A stretch of DNA of 6,502 nt from Cellvibrio sp. (GTDB taxonomy: Bacteria; Pseudomonadota; Gammaproteobacteria; Pseudomonadales; Cellvibrionaceae): the NCBI GenBank assembly GCA_003524365.1, contig DQHS01000063.1:1-6502 (forward strand), read 5' to 3'. This document shows positions 1 to 5,974 of this stretch, piece by piece. Numbering within the stretch: position 1 is the stretch's first letter; every line of letters starts with the position of its first letter. The notes below the pieces were generated by a model, which was not told where the DNA came from, did no database searches, and worked only from the letters and a program-made list of their open reading frames with translations. A program made the translations under genes and the position numbers.

Positions 1-2692
1 AGCTCAATGGAATGTGAACAATGCGCGATGGCACACTCAGTTGTGCAAGCTGTAGAATTAATTCGCGTTCGCCGCGTTCAAGGTGCGCGAGTAAATTGCC
101 CAGTGATAACTGCTGGCTGTCATAGTGAACTTGCAGTGAGCGAATTCCCGGTGTTAATTCGCGCAAGCCTGCCAAGGTGTTTTGTTGTAACCATTGCATA
201 AGCGCATGGGCGCGAAAACGCAATTTAATATCCAGCTCCAGCGCGCCATATTCGACTAATAAAAAATGATCACCCGCTGCGCGGTATACAATATTTTCAC
301 CAAACTCTGCAGCAGCCAATCTTTTTACAATCGGAGATGTTAATTCACTTTCACTCCATGCATGCGCAATGTTTTCCAGTGTTCGTAACGACTGGTTTTG
401 CGTTTTTTCAATCGCTACCGCATCGTCGATGGTGACAGGCAAAAAGCGAATTTTATCGCCCGCGCGTACTTGGCCAAGTTTCCATAAATCGGCACTGATT
501 ACAGTTGCAGGGCAAACAAAGCCGCCGAGCGAGGGGCCGTCGGGCCCGAGAATAACAGGCATATCGCCAGTAAAGTCCACAGTGCCAAAAGCATAGGCGT
601 TATCGTGAATATTTGACGGATGCATTCCCGCTTCACCACCCGACGTGCGTGCCCATTCAGGTTTGGGGCCAATCAATCGCACACCGGTACGGCTGGAGTT
701 GTAATGCACTTCCCAGTCAGTATTAAAAAATGTGTTTATGTCTTTAGGTGTGAAAAAATCTGGCGCACCATGGGGGCCGTAAATAACACGCAACTGCCAT
801 AGATTATTAATCTGTGGTTTTAATTCATCGCTTAGAATTGGTGAATCGATTTTCGCGTTGCAATTATTTGCATCCAGTGCGAGCACATCGCCCGCCCGTA
901 ATGCTCGACCATTGTGGCCGCCGAATTGGCCGAGCGTAAACGTCGATTTTGAATTTAAATAATCCGGGCATTGAATCCCCCCGGCAATCGCCAAATAAGT
1001 GCGTGCACCTTTATCGGTGATTCGTCCCAATTGCAATTGTTGTCCGGCAGCGACTGAAATAACTTCGTAAAGTGGAATTGCATTGCCCTCGAGTTTTGCA
1101 TCAATCGCTGCGCCGGTCAGAATAATTTTTGTTGCGCAACCAAATTTTAATGTTGGGCCTTGCAGGGTAATTTCCAAACCCGCTGTTGCTTCGTCGTTAT
1201 TGAGTAAGCGATTGCCCAGGCGGAATGAATAACTGTCGAAGGGGCCTGAAGTGGGTACGCCTACATGCCAATAACCTGAGCGACCTGGATAATCCTGAAT
1301 GGTGGTTTGGGTTCCGCCTTGAATAACATCGATGCGTGCGGGTTGGTACACAAAACTGTTTAAATAGCGCGTGGTCATGCGGCCTTCCAACAAGGTTGGA
1401 TCTTGCAAGAGTGAGCGCAAATAACCGATATTAGTTTCAATGCCGTAGAGATAGGTATTCGTCAATGCGGTTGATAAATTGTGTAGCGCTTCTTCGCGAT
1501 CACTACCTCGTACAATAATTTTAGCCAGCATAGGGTCAAAAAATGCCGGCACTTCAATGCCGCTTTCAATCCAGTGGTCGATGCGCAGATTACTGTGTAC
1601 TTCAGGAAATTGAACTTTGCTAAGTAAACCCGCACAGGGTTGGAAATTCAGCGCTGGGTCTTCAGCATAAACGCGCACTTGAATAGCATGGCCCGCGGGT
1701 GAAAGTTGATCGCGCAATGCTTTGATATTGCCGAGATCACCAGCTGCCTGGCGTAACATCCACTCCACTAAATCCACACCGTAAACTTCTTCGGTAACGC
1801 CGTGTTCAACCTGTAAGCGAGTGTTCACTTCAAGGAAATAGAATCTCTCGTCGATGGAGTCGTAAATAAATTCCACTGTCCCGGCATTGCGATAGCTTAC
1901 AGAAGCCAATAATTGTTCGGCAGTTTGCTGCATGGCTTTGCGCTGCGCATCCGGCAAATTCGGAGCAGGGCATTCTTCGACAACTTTTTGGTTGCGTCTT
2001 TGGCTGGAGCAATCGCGCTCGCCGATGGCAACAGCAGTGCCTTTACCATCGCCAAATACTTGAACTTCAATATGGCGAGCGGCGGCGATAAACTTTTCCA
2101 GAAATACACCGTCATCGGCAAAGTTATTCTTGCCCAAGCGTTTTACCGAATCAAATGCGGCAATGAGTTCGGATTGACTGTTGCACAACTGCATACCAAT
2201 ACCGCCACCACCAGCCGTACTTTTTAACATCACTGGGTAGCCGATATTTGCAGCAGCAGCTATTGCATCATCAAGGTCTTTTAATAAATCTGTGCCGGGG
2301 CAGAGCGGGACATTGGCAGCCTGCGCCAACTCGCGCGCTTTATGTTTTAAGCCAAAGGTAATCATTTGTTCCGCTGTGGGGCCGATAAACACTAAACCTG
2401 CGGATTCACATTCGGCTACGAAGCTGGAGTTTTCACTCAGAAAACCGTAGCCAGGATGAATTGCCTGCGCACCAGTCTGTTGTGCAATCGCGATAATTTT
2501 TTTGCGATCAAGATAAGTTTGTGCGGCAGCGCCATCGCCCAATGAAAACGATTCGTCGGCAATACGCACGTGCAATGAATCAGCATCGGATTCGGCGTAG
2601 ACAGCGACGGATTTTATATTGAGTTTTTTTAAGGTACGAATAATACGTGTGGCGATAGCACCGCGGTTGGCGATTAATACTTTGGTAAACAT
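1..2692 (-). CDS. uca: Urea/guanidine carboxylase, biotin-dependent (3' end outside window)
   Basis: The protein carboxylates guanidine or urea in the cytoplasm using ATP, bicarbonate and a biotin arm. About 897 codons are open from the ATG at 2692 to the window edge; the family is usually near 1200 residues, so the end of the carboxyltransferase and the biotin carrier domain are missing. The N-terminal half is a biotin carboxylase: VLIANRGAIATRII near residue 5, HPGYGFLSEN at 79-88, glycine-rich ATP-grasp loop at 161-166, QKVVEE with Lys236, and EVNTRLQVEH at 288-297. The Glu288/Asn290/Arg292 set matches E. coli AccC numbering. A KipA-like carboxyltransferase domain starts near 459 (GGTQTTIQDYPGR) and includes HPSNIHDN and VDFTGDMPVILGPDG (Asp706). 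A KipI-like part starts near 800 (GDHFLLVEYG at 807-816). A good ribosome site supports the start. The neighbouring deiminase genes and Asp706 favour guanidine as substrate; that part is inference. A generic pyruvate or acyl-CoA carboxylase is excluded by the KipA/KipI half. Confidence 0.95.
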   Translation of the reverse strand, partial: MFTKVLIANRGAIATRIIRTLKKLNIKSVAVYAESDADSLHVRIADESFSLGDGAAAQTYLDRKKIIAIAQQTGAQAIHPGYGFLSENSSFVAECESAGLVFIGPTAEQMITFGLKHKARELAQAANVPLCPGTDLLKDLDDAIAAAANIGYPVMLKSTAGGGGIGMQLCNSQSELIAAFDSVKRLGKNNFADDGVFLEKFIAAARHIEVQVFGDGKGTAVAIGERDCSSQRRNQKVVEECPAPNLPDAQRKAMQQTAEQLLASVSYRNAGTVEFIYDSIDERFYFLEVNTRLQVEHGVTEEVYGVDLVEWMLRQAAGDLGNIKALRDQLSPAGHAIQVRVYAEDPALNFQPCAGLLSKVQFPEVHSNLRIDHWIESGIEVPAFFDPMLAKIIVRGSDREEALHNLSTALTNTYLYGIETNIGYLRSLLQDPTLLEGRMTTRYLNSFVYQPARIDVIQGGTQTTIQDYPGRSGYWHVGVPTSGPFDSYSFRLGNRLLNNDEATAGLEITLQGPTLKFGCATKIILTGAAIDAKLEGNAIPLYEVISVAAGQQLQLGRITDKGARTYLAIAGGIQCPDYLNSKSTFTLGQFGGHNGRALRAGDVLALDANNCNAKIDSPILSDELKPQINNLWQLRVIYGPHGAPDFFTPKDINTFFNTDWEVHYNSSRTGVRLIGPKPEWARTSGGEAGMHPSNIHDNAYAFGTVDFTGDMPVILGPDGPSLGGFVCPATVISADLWKLGQVRAGDKIRFLPVTIDDAVAIEKTQNQSLRTLENIAHAWSESELTSPIVKRLAAAEFGENIVYRAAGDHFLLVEYGALELDIKLRFRAHALMQWLQQNTLAGLRELTPGIRSLQVHYDSQQLSLGNLLAHLERGERELILQLAQLSVPSRIVHIPLS

Positions 2693-2698
2693 ATTCTG

Positions 2699-2702
2699 CT
2701 CC
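2699..2702 (-). promoter_or_regulatory. Ribosome binding site of the carboxylase gene
   Basis: GGAG lies six bases before the ATG at 2692. It fixes the start, which also matches the usual biotin carboxylase N-terminus (MFTKVLIANRG). The gene therefore has its own initiation signal and does not depend on coupling across the 163-base gap upstream. Confidence 0.7.
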
Positions 2703-2765
2703 GACAGGCCGTCCTGCAGGGATTAATTACGACAATGGTCGTCCATTGAAGAGTTGCGATATTTT

Positions 2766-2837
2766 GTAGGTTGGGCAGCCATGCCCAACAACGTTGTTTG
2801 GTTTGAGATCATTGTTGGGCATGGCTGCCCAACCTAC
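2766..2837. repeat. Inverted pair of GTAG-type REP elements (BIME-like)
   Basis: Two copies of a 26-base unit face each other (2766-2791 and 2812-2837) and are perfect reverse complements across a 20-base spacer. Each unit starts with GTAG and is itself a palindrome: an 8-bp stem GTTGGGCA/TGCCCAAC with a 4-base loop (stems 2770-2777/2782-2789 and 2814-2821/2826-2833). A GTAG tetranucleotide next to a short hairpin is the known layout of REP elements mobilised by RAYT transposases (Y1-type tyrosine enzymes). The pair fills much of the 163-base gap between the second DUF1989 gene and the carboxylase gene. In the transcript it could form one long hairpin or two small ones and affect mRNA stability. 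No T-run follows it on the minus strand, so a classical terminator is unlikely. Two small palindromes (2705-2716 and 2733-2748) also lie in this gap; I assign them no role. Confidence 0.85.
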
Positions 2838-2855
2838 GGGTGTATTTAAATTTAA

Positions 2856-3497
2856 TTAATTCCAGACGATAACTTCAATCGGGGTCGGGTTATAGCCATT
2901 GCATGGGTTGTTTAATTGCGGACAGTTGGAGATCAGCATCACAATATCCATTTTCGCTTTCAACTCGACATATTTTCCCGGTGCAGAAATTCCGTCTTCA
3001 AAAGTAAGCCCGCCATCGGCGGTGACCGGCACATTCATAAAGAAGTTAATGTTATGGGTTATGTCGCGTTTGCTAATGCCAAATTCGGGATGTTCCGCAA
3101 CGGCGAGCATCCAGCTGTCGCGGCAGGCGTGCATGCAGCGTTTTTCCAGACTGTAACGCACGGTATTACTTTCCGTTGCGCAGGCGCCACCGAGTGTGTC
3201 GTGGCGGCCACAGGTGTCGGCGACGATTTCCAATAATTCGCGATTGGCGTTGGACATTAATTTTGTGCCTGCGCTTAAATACAAATTGCCCTGGTTGCGG
3301 ATGGTATCCATGGCGCTGTAGCGCTCGCTCGGGTCTTTGGCGTTATAAAACAAAACGTCAGCTGCTTGATTGCCCTTTAGATCAACAATGCGAAAGGTTT
3401 GACCCTGTTTTATTTCGCCAAGAAAATAATCGCCAGCGGGTACGTAATGTGTGGAGAATGCAGTTTCAGGGTGTAGGTTACTTTGAATATGTGACAT
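2856..3497 (-). CDS. DUF1989 urea carboxylase-associated protein, smaller carboxyguanidine deiminase subunit
   Basis: This 213-residue soluble protein belongs to the DUF1989 family next to urea/guanidine carboxylases. Pairs of these proteins have been shown to act together as carboxyguanidine deiminase (CgdAB), turning carboxyguanidine into allophanate and ammonia. Visible family motifs are RIVDLKGNQAADVLFYNA (36-53), SERYSAMDT (57-65), GRHDTLGGACATESN (97-111), CMHACRDSW (121-129), NINFFMNVPV (149-158) and NCPQLNNPCNGYNPTPI (191-207). His99, Cys106 and Cys192 are candidate metal or catalytic residues by pattern only. The length is full for the family, and there is no signal peptide or membrane segment. 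The ATG at 3497 has GAGG five bases upstream. The gene starts 27 bases after the larger paralogue and is followed by the REP pair. I am unsure which of the labels CgdA/CgdB (UAAP1/UAAP2) belongs to this one, so I give no symbol. Confidence 0.92.
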   Translation of the reverse strand: MSHIQSNLHPETAFSTHYVPAGDYFLGEIKQGQTFRIVDLKGNQAADVLFYNAKDPSERYSAMDTIRNQGNLYLSAGTKLMSNANRELLEIVADTCGRHDTLGGACATESNTVRYSLEKRCMHACRDSWMLAVAEHPEFGISKRDITHNINFFMNVPVTADGGLTFEDGISAPGKYVELKAKMDIVMLISNCPQLNNPCNGYNPTPIEVIVWN

Positions 3498-3502
3498 GCG
3501 GG

Positions 3503-3506
3503 CCTC
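3503..3506 (-). promoter_or_regulatory. Ribosome binding site of the smaller DUF1989 gene
   Basis: GAGG sits five bases before the ATG at 3497, inside the 27-base gap after the preceding gene. It supports the chosen start and independent initiation. Confidence 0.65.
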
Positions 3507-3524
3507 AACTATTTCGCAGCTAAG

Positions 3525-4259
3525 CTATTTATTTGATAAATAATACAATGAATTATTTTGGAATCCGCGTTGGTTTTCTTCGCGGAAATTTTTGCAGTAA
3601 TCATCGTCGCTGACTGGGTCTGCTTCCCCTAATTCAATTTCCACTGAAGTAAATGGATAGGCTTCCGATTTATTTAATGGATGCGGGCAGGCATGCATAA
3701 TCACCAGTGTATCCATTTCAAAACGCAATGTGACACTATTGCCAGCTGATTGATTTTTGGTGTCGAGTTGGATGTTGCCGTGATCGTCGGCGATGACTTT
3801 GCTGAACCAATTAATATTGGACGCCATATCGGCGCGGCCCAAACCGTATTTCGCAAGTTCAACTAAAAAGGCATCGTAACCATTTTGTTTCCATTGGTTG
3901 CGATGGGTCTGGTAGTCGCGTTTGCCCCACTGTTTTTCAATTAGTTCTGCGTTGCTATTGCCGCAGACGGTATCGTGCCAGTTGCCTTCGCCATTCGCGG
4001 AATAATCTTCAATGATCGAAGCGAAAATTCTGCCCATATCCGAATACAAACAATTGCCGCGTTGTAATTTAAAGGTGTGTTGACATTTAAGTGTGTCGGG
4101 CGCGTTGTAGCGCTCCAACAAATTTCGCGGGTTGTAAAACAACATGCCGACGTTGGCGCCGCCTTCGATGTCGGTAATTTTCATTAAGCTTCCACGGCGC
4201 AACTCTAATGACCAGTGGCCATTGCCGGGTAGGGTAGTGGTGTAGAGCATTTTACTCAT
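3525..4259 (-). CDS. DUF1989 urea carboxylase-associated protein, larger carboxyguanidine deiminase subunit
   Basis: This 244-residue protein is a diverged paralogue of the gene that follows it and the likely partner subunit in carboxyguanidine deiminase. Shared landmarks in the same order are ITDIEGGANVGMLFYNP (28-44), LERYNAPDT (48-56), a WHDTVCGN block (94-101), NINWF (148-152) and HACPHPLN (189-196). They correspond to DLKGNQAADVLFYNA, SERYSAMDT, RHDTLGGAC, NINFF and SNCPQLN in the smaller protein. The Cys of HDT..C and the Cys of ACPHPLN are conserved in both, which suggests catalytic or metal-binding roles. It has an extra C-terminal tail rich in acidic and Asn residues and no export signal. 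The gene starts three bases after the ATPase stop codon, and AGGA lies ten bases before the ATG at 4259. A second ATG three codons in is possible but has poorer spacing. The family call is firm; the enzymatic role comes from published work on homologues. Confidence 0.92.
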   Translation of the reverse strand: MSKMLYTTTLPGNGHWSLELRRGSLMKITDIEGGANVGMLFYNPRNLLERYNAPDTLKCQHTFKLQRGNCLYSDMGRIFASIIEDYSANGEGNWHDTVCGNSNAELIEKQWGKRDYQTHRNQWKQNGYDAFLVELAKYGLGRADMASNINWFSKVIADDHGNIQLDTKNQSAGNSVTLRFEMDTLVIMHACPHPLNKSEAYPFTSVEIELGEADPVSDDDYCKNFREENQRGFQNNSLYYLSNK

Positions 4260-4269
4260 GAATTAAAAA

Positions 4270-4273
4270 TCCT
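4270..4273 (-). promoter_or_regulatory. Ribosome binding site of the larger DUF1989 gene
   Basis: AGGA lies ten bases before the ATG at 4259 and inside the last codons of the ATPase gene. Termination and initiation are only three bases apart, so coupling to translation of the ATPase is likely. Confidence 0.5.
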
Positions 4274-4856
4274 GTGATTCTTTAGCAATCGTTTGTAATT
4301 CGTAAGGGACTTCACTATTACGGCGAGTGACCGGTAGATCGTAGGTAATGTTTGCACCGTAAGCGCCGGGTGCTTGATTGTCGCGGCGCAACTTGTCGAA
4401 CACCCACAAGCGTGTGCCCAGATAGAATCCTTCACTCAAATCGTGCGTCACCATAAAAACGGTAAGTTGGTGTTCGCGCCAGAGTTCCAAAATTAATTGA
4501 TGCATATCGGCACGAATACCTGGGTCCAGCGCGCCGAAAGGTTCGTCGAGTAATAAAATGCGCGGTTGGCGGATAAGCGCCTGGGCGATGGCTAAACGTT
4601 GTTTCATACCACCAGATAATTCGTGCGGGTAGCGACTGATCGCCTGGGTTAGTCCGACTGATTCCAGCAGTGCTTTTGCTTCATCAACGACTTTGCGTTT
4701 TTTGCTGCCGAACAGTTTCCCTAAGATCGGTGAGTGTTCAAACTCGCGCGCGATGATTACGTTCTCTAACACGGTGAGGTGTGGGAATACCGAATACTGT
4801 TGAAATACGATGCCACGCGATTGATCCGGCTCGCTGCGAATTGGTTTTCCATCCAA

Positions 4857-4859
4857 CTA
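4857..4859 (-). other. Premature amber stop within the ATPase gene
   Basis: The plus-strand CTA reads TAG on the minus strand, in frame with both halves of the ATPase. The flanking residues SGDL and LDGKPI align directly with the usual 'PTSG..LLDGKP' stretch of nitrate/taurine-type ATPases, so no residue is missing other than the one replaced by the stop. Confidence 0.9.
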
Positions 4860-5089
4860 CAAATCACCTGAGGTAGGTGATTCCATACCCAACAACATTT
4901 TTAAAAACGTACTTTTACCGCAGCCGGAAGTGCCCACCATGGTAATAAATTCACCCGCTTTTACGCTCACATTCATGCGTTCCAGCACCACGTTGTCCCC
5001 GTATTTTTTCCACAGGTTTTTTGCCTGAATCATGGGCATAGCTTTGGCTCTTTTTTCGTCAAGAATAGTTTTATCAAAAGGGATAATGG

Positions 5090-5911
5090 TCATTTGGTAG
5101 ATGCTTGATAGTGCCAGGGGAAGCATTTGGTGCTGATTTTTACCAGCAGCCAATCGACCAAAAACGCGAGAAAGGTAATCCAGGCAACGTAGGGTAGGAT
5201 TACATCCATAGACATATAACGGCGCACTAAAAATATCCTGTAACCCAAGCCGTCGGTTGATGCAATTGCCTCTGCAGCAATTAAAAATAACCAGCCGGCA
5301 CCGAGTGATAACCGCACTGCATTAATCAAACGCGGCAGCAATTGCGGAATTAGTACGCGAACTAAAATCTGCCAGGTAGAGGCGCCGAGTGTTTGCGCTT
5401 TGACTAATTGCTCAAGCGGTATTTCCTGTGTGCAGCGCTGGATATCGCGGGCGATAAAGGGCGCAACGCCGATCACAATTAATGCGACTTTCGATAGTTC
5501 CCCTAAACCAAATACGATAAATAGCACTGGCAGTAACGCCATGGGCGGCACGAGCGAAATAATGGTCAACAGCGGTGCAATAGGCGAATAGATAGTGGGG
5601 ATTGCACCAGTCAATATGCCTATAGTGAAGCCCAGGATTGCGGCGATAAAAATGCCGAGTGTTAACCGATACAAACTGCTGAGCGTATCTTGCCAAAATA
5701 AATATTCGCCACTGCGTTTACTTGGTTCAAACGCGAGGTTGTTAATTGCATCGCCCATTTGTGCGAAGCTGGGTAGCAGTTTGTCGTTGGCGTTTTCGGC
5801 GAGGCGCGCATCGGAGGCGACCAGGTACACAATTAAGAGCAGAGCAAATGGCAGAATTCCCAGTAAAAGTCTGAGTGGTTTTGAGGGAGTGAGATTGATC
5901 AGTCTTTTCAT
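5090..5911 (-). CDS. ABC transporter permease (TauC/SsuC/NrtB type) of the guanidine/urea carboxylase locus
   Basis: This inner-membrane subunit forms the channel of the import system. With the ATG at 5911 it has 273 residues. An in-frame GTG at 5923 would add four residues and is possible; neither start has a clear ribosome site, and I prefer the ATG because it gives a typical short positive N-terminus (MKRLIN). Counting from the GTG start, hydrophobic segments lie near 18-36, 86-108, 113-138, 143-157, 206-222 and 242-262, six in all as expected. The ATPase-docking EAA-like loop reads EQLVKAQTLGASTWQILVRVLIPQ (171-194) with its conserved Gly180. LSLGAGWLFLIAAEAI and GLGYRIF are typical of the nitrate/sulfonate/taurine permease family. 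The stop overlaps the ATPase start by four bases. Substrate choice cannot be read from the permease; guanidine is inferred from the neighbours. Confidence 0.93.
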   Translation of the reverse strand: MKRLINLTPSKPLRLLLGILPFALLLIVYLVASDARLAENANDKLLPSFAQMGDAINNLAFEPSKRSGEYLFWQDTLSSLYRLTLGIFIAAILGFTIGILTGAIPTIYSPIAPLLTIISLVPPMALLPVLFIVFGLGELSKVALIVIGVAPFIARDIQRCTQEIPLEQLVKAQTLGASTWQILVRVLIPQLLPRLINAVRLSLGAGWLFLIAAEAIASTDGLGYRIFLVRRYMSMDVILPYVAWITFLAFLVDWLLVKISTKCFPWHYQASTK

Positions 5912-5937
5912 GGTGTTCTGCACTTTTTTGAGTTATG

Positions 5938-5962
5938 CGTTCCCAGGCAGAGCTTGGGAACG
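5938..5962. repeat. Palindromic REP-like hairpin between binding-protein and permease genes
   Basis: CGTTCCCA (5938-5945) and TGGGAACG (5955-5962) form a perfect 8-bp stem around a 9-base loop. On the minus strand it reads CTCGTTCCCAAGCTCTGCC and onward, a form I recognise as a common dispersed palindrome in proteobacteria. It lies between the binding-protein stop (5975) and the permease start. No T-run follows in the direction of transcription (an A-run does), so it is not a standard terminator. By analogy with the REP between malE and malF, it may protect the upstream binding-protein message and let that protein be made in excess over the membrane subunits. Confidence 0.7.
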
Positions 5963-5974
5963 AGGTAGAAGCTA

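Larger units (their letters stand above)
4263..5093 (-). pseudogene. ABC transporter ATP-binding protein (nitrate/taurine type), interrupted by in-frame TAG
   Basis: Read through, this is a 276-codon ATPase that would energise import with the permease just upstream. The ATG at 5093 overlaps the permease stop (ATGA), which makes it the natural start; upstream codons in this frame (from 5153) only shadow the permease. Walker A GTSGCGKST is at 54-62, Q-loop VFQQ at 96-99, signature LSGGM at 159-163, Walker B ILLLDEP at 179-185 with Glu184, and the switch His at 217. All are intact, but codon 79 is TAG (4857-4859), between SGDL and LDGKPI, where homologues read straight on with a Leu or similar residue. 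The reading frame does not change and nothing else is damaged. Strictly translated, the product is a 78-residue Walker A fragment plus a possible 197-residue remainder from a TTG at 4856. A recent nonsense mutation or a sequencing error explains this best; one base change from TTG, TGG or CAG would restore the gene. Confidence 0.88.

Noticed and set aside
1..2227. Several plus- and minus-strand open frames of 60-104 codons across the carboxylase gene
   Set aside because: They lie in other frames of a well-supported conserved gene, resemble no known family and lack convincing ribosome sites.
2766..2837. Rho-independent terminator ending the transcript before the carboxylase gene
   Set aside because: No T-run follows the stem on the transcribed minus strand, and the carboxylase belongs to the same pathway with its own ribosome site but no visible promoter.
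2899..3523. Overlapping plus-strand frames of 85-115 codons opposite the smaller DUF1989 gene
   Set aside because: They are antisense shadows of a conserved gene with full family motifs; their Cys/Arg-rich content comes from the complementary codons.
4857..4859. TAG read as pyrrolysine
   Set aside because: There is no known use of pyrrolysine in ABC ATPases, the site is not catalytic, and no pyl genes are visible.
4263..5153. Two separate genes instead of one interrupted ATPase
   Set aside because: The two parts are in the same frame, meet at the stop codon with no gap, and each holds complementary halves of a single nucleotide-binding domain.
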